From: Methylobacterium gregans
Lineage (GTDB): Bacteria > Pseudomonadota > Alphaproteobacteria > Rhizobiales > Beijerinckiaceae
Direction: 5' to 3'
Length of the DNA: 41,432 nucleotides
Assembly (NCBI RefSeq): GCF_022179245.1
Contig: NZ_BPQM01000051.1
Span: 1 to 41,432, forward strand
The position numbers and the translations under genes were made by a program. Below are positions 24,001 to 37,104 of the stretch, piece by piece (within the stretch, counting starts at the first letter, position 1; every line of letters begins with the position of its first letter). The notes under the pieces are model-generated. The model had not been told where the DNA came from, did no database searches, and saw only the letters and a program-made list of their open reading frames with translations.

Positions 24001-25998
24001 GACGACACCCGTCCGGGTGCCGCCTTCAACGCGGCGGACCTCTGGCGCAACGATATCGCCGGCCCCGGAACGCTGACGAAGAACGGTTCGGGCACCCTCA
24101 CGCTGGCGGGCGGCAACAGTTTCGCCGGGATCGCCCTGAACGGGGGCGGCCTGACCTTGACCGGAGAGAGCCGGCTGACCGGGTCGAGCCGTGTGGCCGC
24201 CGGGGTGCTGACGGCGTCCGGTCGCCAGTTGTCGACCGGTGGCGACCTGATCGTCGGCCAGGAGGGTACGCTCCGGCTTGGCCAGACGGGCCTCAGCATC
24301 GGCGGCACAGTGGAGGCAAGCGGCACCATCGTTCTGGACGGGGCGGCCGATATCCGGCTGGCCGGCATCGGAACGGTCTCCGGTTCCATCTCGGGCACGG
24401 GCAGCCTGACGAAGAGCGGGAGCGGGCGCCTCTCCCTGTCCGGCGCGAACACTTACGCGGGCGGCACCCTGCTGGTCGGCGGAACGCTGGAACTCGCCTC
24501 GGTCGCCGCGGCCGGCGCGGGGATCATCCGTTTCGGAACCGGCGCTCAGACCCTGCGGCTCGACCTGCCCGGCACCTACGCCAACCGCATCACGGGTTTC
24601 GACCTGGGCGACGCCATCGACCTGCAGGGCCTCGCCTACGACAAGGCCGGACCGCTCGTCTACGACGGCACGACCGGCCGCCTGAGCCTCGGCCTGGGAT
24701 CGCAGGCGACCAGCCTCAGCATCGACCCGGCGCTTGCCGGGGCCCGTTTCGCCGTGTCAGCCGATGCCGATGGCAGCACGCTCCTCACCTTGCAGCAGGA
24801 ACAGAGCCCGCCGCCCCAATCGCCTGCCCCGCCCTCCGGCAATCAGGCCGGTGGTACGGGGGCCAGCCTGGCCACGACCACGGACCGGGCTGTCGCCGAA
24901 ACCGCGGCCGGGCGAACCGTCCGCGCCCTGCCCGACACCCTCGACAAGGCTGCCGTGGAACAGGCCGTCGGCATCTTCCTCGCCGGCCTTCCCGAGGGCA
25001 CGAACCTCAACGTCTCCACCTTCATGCCGACGCCGGGAGCGACCGATATCCGCGTCGCGGGCCCCGGCGACGGCACGCGCATGGTGGTGACCGTCGATGC
25101 CTCGTCCGTTCCGCCCGGTACGCCGATCACCCTCGACAACGTCGATTTCGTCGTGCTGTCCGGGCCCGCCTCGCTGGTCGGCGGCGCGGGCGCGCAGACG
25201 GTGTTCGGTGACGATGCCGCCCAATCCATGGTGCTGGGCGCCGACGACGACACCCTGCACGGCGGCGGCGGCAACGACGTGGTCGGATCCAAAGACGGCA
25301 ACGACCTGCTCTACGGCGATGCCGGGGACGACACCGTCTTCGGCGGCCTCGGAGCCGACACCGTGTCCGGCGGAGCGGACCGGGACATCGTCTACGGCAA
25401 CCAGGACGCGGATCTGATCTACGGCAACCAGGACGCCGACACGCTCTACGGCGGCCAGGGCAACGACCGGGCGTATGCCGGGCAGGGCGACGATCGGGTG
25501 TTCGGCAACGCCGGCAGCGACGTTCTCTCCGGCAATCGCGGGGCGGACCTCGTCTACGGCAACCAGGGCGCCGACGCGATCTACGGCAATCAGGGAGCGG
25601 ACACGCTCTACGGCGGCCAGGACGAGGACACGCTGTTCGGAGGGCAGGACGACGACGTCGTCTACGGCAACCTCGGCGCAGACGCGCTTTTCGGCAATCT
25701 CGGCGCCGACACCCTCTACGGCGGCCAGGGCGCCGACACGCTCATTGGCGGGCCGGGCGACGACCTTCTGGTGGGCGGCCTCGGCGCCGACCTCTACGTC
25801 TTCGGCTCGAACGCGGGCCGGGACGTCATCGTGGGGTTCGACCAGGCCGGCGGCGACCGGATCAGCCTCGGCGGGCAGCCCTACACGGTCGGCGCGACCG
25901 AGAACGGCGACGCGCTGCTCACCCTGGCCGGCGGCGGCACGGTTCTACTCGCCGGGATCCGCGCCGGTCAGGTCGACCCCGAACGCTTCGTGGCCTGA
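21007..25998 (+). CDS. Giant RTX exoprotein: phytase-like esterase + acid phosphatase (PAP2) fusion
   Basis: 1663 residues from the GTG at 21007, 8 bases after AGGAG; an ATG at 20932 adds 25 residues but has no such site. Domains in order: phytase-like esterase propeller, about 5-360 (SGVDYDASRNTFIAVRDN, GLEGLTFTPDKGLWVI, DNIEGMSLGP); autotransporter-type beta repeats, 365-665 (LTGTGTTTLEGANTYAGTT); a class A acid phosphatase/PAP2 domain, about 670-850, with its three motifs K-x6-RP (near 763), LPSGHT (788) and R-x5-H-YPLD (831); a helical part to 1010; more beta repeats (1020-1175, LSLSGANTYAGGTLLVGG); then about 22 RTX nonapeptides (1395-1595) and a short C-terminus ending RFVA. There is no N-terminal signal peptide, so secretion by a type I system through the C-terminus is inferred. 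No HlyB/D/TolC genes adjoin. Role inferred: extracellular release of phosphate from organic phosphate esters. Confidence 0.85.
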   Translation: MARNLENLKGTRFLATQTFPIGQGYAGWQIDGLSGVDYDASRNTFIAVRDNAYFGGPNGRTTPPYFSLTPVFSTGVPGYTLQFSGVTPLDTASWMPGMRGLESVRHDPDGDGLWFTSEEPHTVYHVRADGVTREQLTLPDIVTGRFAPGTNNYGLEGLTFTPDKGLWVIRENALQGDSPNLTRITRLDRDGTVAAQYAYRLDSLSAPNNGNRPVANPPASGVGNNGAAEILALTDTRFLVLERAWDGIGAEKAPQGVSHNAIRIYQVDLGTATDVSKVGSLADNDPAIVPASKQILFDSADLASTLATYDTKIDNIEGMSLGPVLPNGQASLVLVSDSNARAQQRKTQFVVLELETPVPEIQRWDGDGAMADGAAGGGPGTWSAATDRQNWTRADGRINDAWAGRTALFSGTGGTVSIDAQAGPVSAAALRFESSGYRIAGDALTLGSSGLTIDAGGAGVGVTFASVLAGVGGLALTGTGTTTLEGANTYAGTTRVSAGTLLVNGSSGRSDTTVGAGATLGGIGSLGAVSVEGGGALAPGSTVGVLRTGDVRLASGATLSLDLNGTGAGSGYDQVAVTGSVSLDGAALDLRFGSFTAKRGDSFVVVDNDGTEAITGANGTGAPSLRYGGAILTEGSTFSANGRSYRLSFQGGSGDNDVTLTDDTAAPTLRESDVGKLLSGFDDIRKEHADLLARNLQAVKDIMAASTPAERAAAQADDRAYSTALVGGPALGGLNAPGMPYGNADGTGWAVNDAAGNESAKAKAIFNYPRPFLADPSIKPLVGGSGGSLPSGHTSKGFAEALYLAYIFPERFQEIMTRASEYGEHRIVNGVHYPLDVIAGRMVAAWSTAGFLDPSNNPGGSANVRNTALSVRKAMSDALAGTGQTIAQKAASGPTDRFSDYATNKADWNRRLTYGLPDIGPTDQPITVPSEAAYLLATRFPYLGLDQIRDILASTALPSGGVMDNGNGWARLDLFRAADGYARLATDTVVTMDAAASADDTRPGAAFNAADLWRNDIAGPGTLTKNGSGTLTLAGGNSFAGIALNGGGLTLTGESRLTGSSRVAAGVLTASGRQLSTGGDLIVGQEGTLRLGQTGLSIGGTVEASGTIVLDGAADIRLAGIGTVSGSISGTGSLTKSGSGRLSLSGANTYAGGTLLVGGTLELASVAAAGAGIIRFGTGAQTLRLDLPGTYANRITGFDLGDAIDLQGLAYDKAGPLVYDGTTGRLSLGLGSQATSLSIDPALAGARFAVSADADGSTLLTLQQEQSPPPQSPAPPSGNQAGGTGASLATTTDRAVAETAAGRTVRALPDTLDKAAVEQAVGIFLAGLPEGTNLNVSTFMPTPGATDIRVAGPGDGTRMVVTVDASSVPPGTPITLDNVDFVVLSGPASLVGGAGAQTVFGDDAAQSMVLGADDDTLHGGGGNDVVGSKDGNDLLYGDAGDDTVFGGLGADTVSGGADRDIVYGNQDADLIYGNQDADTLYGGQGNDRAYAGQGDDRVFGNAGSDVLSGNRGADLVYGNQGADAIYGNQGADTLYGGQDEDTLFGGQDDDVVYGNLGADALFGNLGADTLYGGQGADTLIGGPGDDLLVGGLGADLYVFGSNAGRDVIVGFDQAGGDRISLGGQPYTVGATENGDALLTLAGGGTVLLAGIRAGQVDPERFVA
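25188..25790 (+). repeat. RTX nonapeptide repeat block within the exoprotein gene
   Basis: A 27-base period encodes some twenty Ca-binding-type nonapeptides. Beside classic GGxGxD units (LHGGGGNDV, LYGGQGADT) many copies read VYGNQGADx or IYGNQDADx, with Asn-Gln in place of Gly-x. The DNA copies are alike enough (CTCTACGGCGGCCAGG, TACGGCAACCAGG) to allow recombination between repeats. Confidence 0.9.
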
Positions 25999-26160
25999 GC
26001 CCGCATCGCGGTCGCTCCCGGCGCATGGGGATGCGGTCGGCGGCTCACCGCCCGTTCACGGGTATCGCGCGGGCATCATCGGACAAGCGGGCCCCTGCGG
26101 CCCCCTTGAGCCGCGCGAGACAGTCCGATCGGCATTCCTCGACCGCACGGACGAAGCGCG

Positions 26161-26566
26161 GCGCGTTGCCGGGCGTGCTGCGGCCATTGCGCACGATGAC
26201 GGGCAGCATGCACCGGCTCGCCGAAGGGGAGCTCCAGACCCCTGTGCCCTTCGCCGATCGCCGGGACGAGGGCATCCGCCGTGCAGGTGTTCAAGGACAA
26301 CCTGATCCGCACCCGGCAGCTGGAGGAAGAAACCGCGCGCATCCGCGAGATCAACGGCGTCGCAGCCTCGATTGCGGCGGCGGTCGAGCAGCAGGGGTGC
26401 GGCCACGAACGAGATCGTGCGGAACGTCGGCCGGGCCGCCGCGGGCACGAGCGAAGTGACCGGCAACATCGCGGGTGTGGCGGGCGCCGCCTCGGAACTC
26501 TCTCGCCAATCCGAGCACCTCACCCACGAGGTTCACCGCTTCCTCGGCACGGCTCGGGCTGCATGA
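26161..26566 (+). pseudogene. Methyl-accepting chemotaxis protein remnant
   Basis: Three pieces of one chemoreceptor lie in order but in different frames. A HAMP piece (LRPLRTMTGSMHRLAEGEL, then FADRRDE) ends near 26273. After a small deletion, VQVFKDNLIRTRQLEEETARI continues in another frame from 26281 to near 26395. There the core of the signalling domain, including the hairpin tip, has been lost: the text jumps from the linker to EINGVAASIAAAVEQQG. A further shift leads to AATNEIVRNVGRAA and the natural end FLGTARAA with TGA at 26564-26566. The N-terminal sensor and both membrane helices are absent. It is related in sequence style to the intact receptor at 14219-15925. It cannot make a working receptor. 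Confidence 0.85.
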
Positions 26567-26876
26567 GCTTGGTGGGCCGGGCAGAGGCTGCCCCAAGGCG
26601 GAGAGGGGCCCCAGGCCGCGCTGCAGCGGCTCGATCATGGGCGGGCGGTGCCCGGTCTGGGCCAACCTGTTGCCCGACGACCCGAGCCGACGGCATTCCT
26701 CCGGCGGGCTCATGGTCCCGGTCGACCGGCTGAAGGTCCGAAGCCGCCCGCACCCGTCAGCCGGCGTCCTCCGAGCGCGAACACCTACCGGCGGTGGCGT
26801 CACGACTCGGTGCTGAGCCGGACGAGAGATCCGCCGGTAGGGCCGAAGTTTACCGAGGCATGAAAGCGCCCGATGC
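26567..26876. other. 310 bases without a gene, between the chemoreceptor remnant and gyrB
   Basis: Short GC-rich frames occur on both strands with no recognised domain. It may be further debris of the degraded region. I saw no convincing terminator hairpin for the gyrB end at 26877. Confidence 0.4.
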
Positions 26877-29348
<2,472 letters not shown>

Positions 29349-29439
29349 TCATGCGCCGCCCAGCCCTGTCGGGCGGCTTCGCCTGCGATTCGTCTAACCG
29401 GCCTGATATAGGGGTTCAGCCTTGAAATTGCATCGGTTT

Positions 29440-29463
29440 CCGGGCGCGGCACGCTGCGCCCGG
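29440..29463 (-). terminator. Hairpin between the MBL-fold gene and gyrB
   Basis: A perfect 8-base inverted repeat, CCGGGCGC/GCGCCCGG, with an 8-base loop lies 44 bases after the stop of the MBL-fold gene and 118 bases before the gyrB start. On the minus strand it is followed by AAACCGATGC, not a T-run. It may end the MBL-fold transcript. Confidence 0.4.
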
Positions 29464-29506
29464 CGCCGATTTCTGGCCGGTCCGCGTTAAAGTCCCGTTA
29501 GGGCTG

Positions 29507-30148
29507 TCAATCCTGCAGGAACGGGTTCGAGACGCGCTCCTCGCCGAGCGTGCCCGTGGGCCCGTGGCCCGGGATGAAGGCGACGTCGTCGCCGAGCGGC
29601 AGCACCTTGCGCTTGATCGCGTCGATCAGCTGCTCGTGGTTGCCGCCCGGCAGGTCCGTGCGGCCGACCGAGCCCTTGAACACCACGTCGCCGACCAGCG
29701 CGAAGCGCGCGTCGCGGCTGACGAAGACCACGCTGCCGGGCGAGTGGCCGGGCGCGTGCAGGATGTCGAAGCTCAGCCCGCCGACCGTGACTTCGTCGCC
29801 CTCGTCGAGCCAGCGGTCGGGCGTGATCACCCGGGCGCCGTCGAGGCCGTAATTGGCGCCGGTCTCGGGCAGCGAGTCGAGCAGGAACTGGTCGGCCCGG
29901 TGCGGGCCCTCGACCGGCACGCCGAGGCGCTCCTTCAGCTCGGCCGCCCCGCCCGCATGGTCGATATGGCCGTGCGTCAGCAGGATCTTCTCGACGGTCA
30001 CGCCCTGCTGGGCGATCGCCGCCTCGATCCGGTCGAGGTCGCCGCCGGGATCGACCACGGCGCCGACCTTCGTGGCATCGTCCCAGATCAGGGTGCAGTT
30101 CTGCTGGAAGGGCGTGACCGGGATGATCCCGGCGCGGGGCGTTGGCAT
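29507..30148 (-). CDS. MBL-fold metallo-hydrolase (glyoxalase II-like, YcbL type)
   Basis: 213 residues filled by one metallo-beta-lactamase fold. Metal-binding motif THGHIDHAGG (about residues 58-67), APGHSPGSVVF with the next His (about 132), an Asp in FALVGDVVFKGSVGRTDLPGG (about 153; motif GDVVFKGSVGRTD), and the last His in FIPGHGPTG (about 194). The order matches the short glyoxalase II-like group, such as YcbL, which hydrolyses S-lactoylglutathione weakly or related thioesters. It lacks the C-terminal glutathione-binding part of true GloB. The ATG at 30148 has no strong Shine-Dalgarno. It lies between gyrB and a GH13 gene on the same strand. Confidence 0.88.
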   Translation of the reverse strand: MPTPRAGIIPVTPFQQNCTLIWDDATKVGAVVDPGGDLDRIEAAIAQQGVTVEKILLTHGHIDHAGGAAELKERLGVPVEGPHRADQFLLDSLPETGANYGLDGARVITPDRWLDEGDEVTVGGLSFDILHAPGHSPGSVVFVSRDARFALVGDVVFKGSVGRTDLPGGNHEQLIDAIKRKVLPLGDDVAFIPGHGPTGTLGEERVSNPFLQD

Positions 30149-30202
30149 GCGGCGTCCGTTCGCTGTTCACGTGTCGCCGCATCTCTAGCTCGGATCGCGC
30201 CG

Positions 30203-30236
30203 TGAGGGCACCCGCCCCGGGCGGGCGGAGCCCTCA
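30203..30236 (-). terminator. Nested hairpin at the end of the GH13 gene
   Basis: TGAGGGC (30203-30209) pairs with GCCCTCA (30230-30236), and inside it CCCGCCC pairs with GGGCGGG. The outer arm contains the stop codon of the GH13 gene. No T-run follows, so termination is inferred from stem strength and position. Confidence 0.5.
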
Positions 30237-31901
30237 GGCCGGCGCCCGCCTCAAGGGCGCGTCGAGGCCGCCGACCCGGAACCAGTGGTAGCCGTACCCC
30301 TCCAGGCAGAGGCAGTGCCGCCCGTGCGCGTCCGCCTCGCTGCGCTGGCCGGTGAGGAGATCGACCAGGAGGTGGCCCTCGGGTTCCGGCACGCCGGTCT
30401 CGACCGAGACCTCGATCGGGCCCGGGTCGAGGTTGTGCACGCAGAGCACGGCGTTGTTGCGCCAGTCGTAGCGCAAAGCCAGCACGGCGTTGCGCCCGGT
30501 CTCCAGGGCGGTGACCTCGCCCCAGCCGATCTCGGGCGCCTCCTTGCGCATGCGGATCACGCTCTGCATCCAGCTCAGCAGCGAGTCCTGCTCGTGGCGC
30601 TGCTGGGCCACGTTGATATGCCGGAAGCCGTAGGGGCCGTGGTCGATCACCGGCATGACCGGGCGGTCCGAGACCGTGAAGCCGCCATGCGCCTCGCTCG
30701 TCCACTGCATCGGTGTGCGGGCGCAGTCGCGCTCCTTCAGGGCGAGGTCGTCGCCCATGCCGATCTCGTCGCCGTAGCGCAGCACCGGCGTGCCCGGCAG
30801 CGCGAACATCAGCGCGTAGGCGAGCCGGATCCGGCGCGGGTCGCCGTCGAGCATCGGCGCGAGCCGGCGCCGGATGCCGCGGTCGTAGAGCTGCATGCCC
30901 TTCTCGGGGCCGAACTTCTCGAAGACGAGCGCCCGCTGCTTGTCGGTGAGGCGCCCGAGATCGAGCTCGTCGTGGTTCCGCAGGAAGGTGCCCCACTGGC
31001 AGGAGAGCGGCCGGGGCTTGGTGCGGGCGATCGCCTTGGCCAGCGGCCGCGCGTCGTGGGCGGCCAGCGCGTAGAAGGTCGCTTGGTTGACCTGGAAGTT
31101 GAACATCATGTGCATGCGGTCGGCGTCGTCGCCGAAATAGTCGAGATCCTGCTTGGGGAGGATGTTGGCCTCGGCCAGGATGATCGCGTCACCTTTGCGC
31201 CACTGCAGGAACTCGCGGAAGTCGCGCAGCATGTCGAACTGCTCGCGGGGCTCGCCCTTCAGGCCGGCGCCCTTCTGGGCGATCACGAACGGCACCGCGT
31301 CCATGCGGAAGCCCGAGACGCCGAGCTGGATCCAGAAGCCCATGATCTTCAGGATCTCGGCCATCACCGCCGGATTCGCGGTGTTGAGGTCGGGCTGGAA
31401 GTCGAAGAAGCGGTGGAAGTAGTAGGCCTTGGCCTGCGCATCCCAGGTCCAGGTGGTCTTCTGCACGCCGGGAAAGACCATGCCCTCGTCGGCTGTGGCC
31501 GGCTTCTCCTTCGACCAGACGTACCAGTCGCGGTAGGGCGAATCCGGGTCCTTGCGGGCCTCCTGGAACCAGGGATGCCGGTCCGAGGTGTGGTTGACCA
31601 CGAGGTCGATCAGCACCCGCAGGCCCCGCTGCTTGGCCGCGTGTGTGAAGGCCACGAAATCCCCGAGCGAGCCGTAGGCCGGATCGACGCCGTAATAGTC
31701 GCTGATGTCGTAGCCGCCGTCGCGCTTCGGGGAGGGCTGGAACGGCATCAGCCAGACCGCCGTGACCCCGAGGCCTTGCAGGTAGTCGAGCCGGCGCTCC
31801 AGCCCGGCGAAGTCGCCGATCCCGTCGCCGTTGGCGTCCATGAAGGTGCCGACCGACAGGCAGTAGATGACGGCGTTCTTGTACCAGAGGTCGGTGATCA
31901 C
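30234..31901 (-). CDS. GH13 alpha-amylase family enzyme (trehalose synthase-like)
   Basis: 555 residues, cytosolic. The GH13 barrel is complete: region I VLIDLVVNHTSDRHPWF (about 97-113), region II with the nucleophile Asp in GFRMDAVPF (about 200), region III acid/base Glu in ILAEANIL (about 244), and region IV LRNHDELDL (about 309). WYKNAVIYCLSVGTFMDANGDGIGDF at the start (motif NGDGIGDF) and RNHDELDL match trehalose synthase (TreS), which interconverts maltose and trehalose, or the related GH13_16 enzymes. A short beta-domain closes the C-terminus; no maltokinase is fused. The GTG at 31901 follows GGAGG by 6 bases. Trehalose is a usual osmoprotectant in these bacteria, but the product is inferred from the family. 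Confidence 0.87.
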   Translation of the reverse strand: MITDLWYKNAVIYCLSVGTFMDANGDGIGDFAGLERRLDYLQGLGVTAVWLMPFQPSPKRDGGYDISDYYGVDPAYGSLGDFVAFTHAAKQRGLRVLIDLVVNHTSDRHPWFQEARKDPDSPYRDWYVWSKEKPATADEGMVFPGVQKTTWTWDAQAKAYYFHRFFDFQPDLNTANPAVMAEILKIMGFWIQLGVSGFRMDAVPFVIAQKGAGLKGEPREQFDMLRDFREFLQWRKGDAIILAEANILPKQDLDYFGDDADRMHMMFNFQVNQATFYALAAHDARPLAKAIARTKPRPLSCQWGTFLRNHDELDLGRLTDKQRALVFEKFGPEKGMQLYDRGIRRRLAPMLDGDPRRIRLAYALMFALPGTPVLRYGDEIGMGDDLALKERDCARTPMQWTSEAHGGFTVSDRPVMPVIDHGPYGFRHINVAQQRHEQDSLLSWMQSVIRMRKEAPEIGWGEVTALETGRNAVLALRYDWRNNAVLCVHNLDPGPIEVSVETGVPEPEGHLLVDLLTGQRSEADAHGRHCLCLEGYGYHWFRVGGLDAPLRRAPA

Positions 31902-32068
31902 GGGCGCCTCCGCGGGCGTGGGGCCGGCGTCCTAACGCGGCCCCGCGGAAAAGCGTTGCCGTACGCGTCCCCACCTTAAAACAGCCGCGTTGTGGCGCCC
32001 CTATCGGAGCCCCGGCACAAGGCCTATCCCGGCCGGGCCCGAGACGAGACCGTCGGCTTCCGGACCGT

Positions 32069-35044
<2,976 letters not shown>

Positions 35045-35081
35045 CGCGCCCCTCCGCGAACCATCCAAGGACACACATCCC

Positions 35082-36158
35082 GTGCGGACACAGCTTCCGG
35101 CAGCCCTGGCTCTCGCCCTGATCGCCGCCTTTCCGACCGCCCTGCCCGCTCTCGCCCAGGTCAAGACGCCCGCCGCCGGGCCGGGCACGGGCGCCGCTCC
35201 GGCCTCCGAGCGGATCCGCGAGGTCCCCTCCGTCACCGCGCAGGATCCGACGGCGCTCCGGCCCGGCACGATCCTGTTCAGCGACCGGCGCGACCAGCCG
35301 CAGAACCCGGAGAGCGGGCTCACCCCCTATCTCGACTGGCAGCGGCAGAAGCCGGCCGAGGCCGCCGCGCTCGCCCCCTTCCCGGGGTACAAGGAGCCGG
35401 ACTACGCCCAGACCGTGAACGGCGTGACGAAGCAGCGCCACGAGACCCTCAAGGTCTACGTGGCGGAGGGGCGCTTCGTGGTGGCCCGTCCGCCCGAGGC
35501 GATCGATCTCCAGGCCTTCGCCAACCTCGCCTTCGTCCAGGCCATGGACCCGGCGATCAAGCACAAGGCGCTCAATCCCGCCGACGTGACCCCGACCAAG
35601 GACCCGGCCGCCGCCTTCGCCCGCCGGCCCGACCGGCCCTGGTGCGAGCCGGGCACGACCTGCATCGAGTCGCGCTACGACCTCGAGGGCAAGCTGCCGC
35701 TGGGCGTGAAGCTCGCCAACAAGCTGGAAGAGGGCTCGTCGAAGAAGATCGCCGAGTTCGTCTCCTTCCAGAGCGAGCTGCGCACTCTGCCCTCCGAGAA
35801 GGCCGCCGCTTTGGCCACGCTCACCAAGGTCGACACGCCGGTGACCGGCGGGATCGAGCAGACGATCTTCTGGGTCAACCAGATCCTGCGCTTCGGCAAG
35901 TTCCTGGCCGTGCTGCAGCCGATGCCGGGCGACCCGCAGAAGACCGTGGTCACCACCTACATGGCGCTCGCCATCAAGGCCGACGTGCTCGACCGCAAGG
36001 CGGAGTACGCCCGCGTGCCCGTGCTGAAGAACCTGCTGCCGGCCCAGGTGCTGATGGGCAATTCGAGCTTCAACACCGGCACCTCGATCAGCGCGGGCCT
36101 GCCGACCTACGCCCGCAACCGCATCGCGGCCTTCGCGGACGCGCTGGGCAAGCGCTGA
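35082..36158 (+). CDS. Secreted protein of unknown function, in operon with the PBP
   Basis: 358 residues starting at a GTG with AAGGA 11 bases upstream. A signal peptide (LPAALALALIAAFPTALPALA, cut before QVKTP) marks it as periplasmic; there is no lipobox. The mature part has no domain I recognise. Visible features are GLTPYLDWQRQKP, a pair of Cys in WCEPGTTCIESRYDLEGKLP (CEPGTTC, about residue 190), a strand-rich stretch GIEQTIFWVNQIL, and VVTTYMALAIKADVLDRK. It starts 37 bases after the PBP stop on the same strand, so an operon is likely and a role in cell-wall assembly or its control is a fair guess only. Confidence 0.75.
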   Translation: MRTQLPAALALALIAAFPTALPALAQVKTPAAGPGTGAAPASERIREVPSVTAQDPTALRPGTILFSDRRDQPQNPESGLTPYLDWQRQKPAEAAALAPFPGYKEPDYAQTVNGVTKQRHETLKVYVAEGRFVVARPPEAIDLQAFANLAFVQAMDPAIKHKALNPADVTPTKDPAAAFARRPDRPWCEPGTTCIESRYDLEGKLPLGVKLANKLEEGSSKKIAEFVSFQSELRTLPSEKAAALATLTKVDTPVTGGIEQTIFWVNQILRFGKFLAVLQPMPGDPQKTVVTTYMALAIKADVLDRKAEYARVPVLKNLLPAQVLMGNSSFNTGTSISAGLPTYARNRIAAFADALGKR

Positions 36159-36176
36159 GGCGACCGACACCTCTCG

Positions 36177-36237
36177 GGCCGGCGCCCCCGCGCTCTCCCG
36201 CCCCGCAGAGGAGGGACAATGCGGGGGCGCCGGCCCG
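36177..36237. terminator. Perfect 16-bp stem between convergent genes
   Basis: GGGCCGGCGCCCCCGC (36177-36192) is matched exactly by its reverse complement at 36222-36237, around a 29-base loop. It starts 18 bases after the secreted-protein stop and lies before the end of the convergent lipoprotein gene at 36306, so it could end both transcripts. No T-run flanks it on the plus strand. Confidence 0.6.
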
Positions 36238-36305
36238 ACTTATGGAAGGGCGGATGCGCGCAGAGCGCTCGGGTCTCGTCTCGAGCGGATCCGCCCGCCC
36301 CGCTC

Positions 36306-36530
36306 TCAGTACCCCCGGTTGCCGATCGTCGGCAGCGAGGGCTGGGTGTAGGCGCGGTTCACGTCGCGGCGGCTCTGCGTGCCGTTGGTGTCGTTCGAGC
36401 GGCTGAAGGCGTCGGCGCTGAACTGCTGCGAGAAGCCGCTGTCGCCGGTGCTGGTGCAGGCGCCGAGGCCCAGGCTGAGGCACGCCGCCAGCAAGAGGGG
36501 CAGGCGGGTCGGGGAAGGGCTGGTGCGCAT
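36306..36530 (-). CDS. Small lipoprotein of unknown function
   Basis: 74 residues. The N-terminus MRTSPSPTRLPLLLAACLSLG leads to a clear lipobox, GLGAC (Cys25), so the mature protein would be a lipid-anchored peptide of 50 residues. The rest is polar (TSTGDSGFSQQFSADAFS, then DVNRAYTQPSLPTIGNRGY as the tail, motif PTIGNRGY). No family recognised; short lipoproteins like this are common in Methylobacteriaceae and often missed. The ATG at 36528-36530 is the only start giving a signal peptide. Confidence 0.7.
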   Translation of the reverse strand: MRTSPSPTRLPLLLAACLSLGLGACTSTGDSGFSQQFSADAFSRSNDTNGTQSRRDVNRAYTQPSLPTIGNRGY

Positions 36531-36756
36531 CGCGGCGTCCTTGCGGGTTCGGTCCTGGCGGTCGGCGTGGGCCGGCCCGCCGCCGCCGTCAAGCCTGCGT
36601 CCCGGCCCCGGCGTGCGGGTCGGCACGATGCGAGGCGATATCGCCACGAAAAACTCACCCTCCGCGCGGCTTCCGCGCCATGCCCGGCCGCAATCGTGTG
36701 GAGGATGGGCCCCCTCCCCTGGCGAATCCGCGGGGGCCGGGCGACAAGCGATCCCG

Positions 36757-37005
36757 ATGAGCAACGTCCTGCCCTTCCGCCAGCGCCAGCCCGTCGCGAA
36801 ACTCGCCCGCTGCGAGGTCGTCGCGGTCGCGGGCGATCTTCTCACCCTGCTGGAGCAGCTCGAGGACGTCTGCGCCCGCGCCGCCGGGACGGGCCGCCCG
36901 CCGCTCGAGGTCGAGCGCACGGTCCAGCACCTGCTCGACGCGGTCGGCGCGGTCGAGCGCGCCCTCGACTGCATCGGCGAGGGCGAGCAGGCCGCCCCGG
37001 CCTGA
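36757..37005 (+). CDS. Small cytosolic protein of unknown function
   Basis: 82 residues. It begins MSNVLPFRQRQPVAKLARCE, a start shape often seen in short alphaproteobacterial proteins, and continues as two amphipathic helices: VAGDLLTLLEQLEDVCARA (about 25-43) and PLEVERTVQHLLDAVGAVER (about 49-68). There is no signal or membrane segment. I recognise no family. The frame is open upstream, but the ATG at 36757 is the first sensible start; third-position GC is high throughout, which supports coding. Confidence 0.6.
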   Translation: MSNVLPFRQRQPVAKLARCEVVAVAGDLLTLLEQLEDVCARAAGTGRPPLEVERTVQHLLDAVGAVERALDCIGEGEQAAPA

Positions 37006-37104
37006 CCGTACCCCTTAGGGAAGGCTGAACGTTCGGAACTGTCGCGGTCAACTTTTCGTTGAGCGCACGGACGACGCCCGCGTCACCGTGTCCCGGAGAA
37101 GCCG

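Noticed and set aside
25200..25790. CRISPR-like regular repeats
   Set aside because: The 27-base periodicity is in frame and encodes RTX nonapeptides, with no unique spacers.
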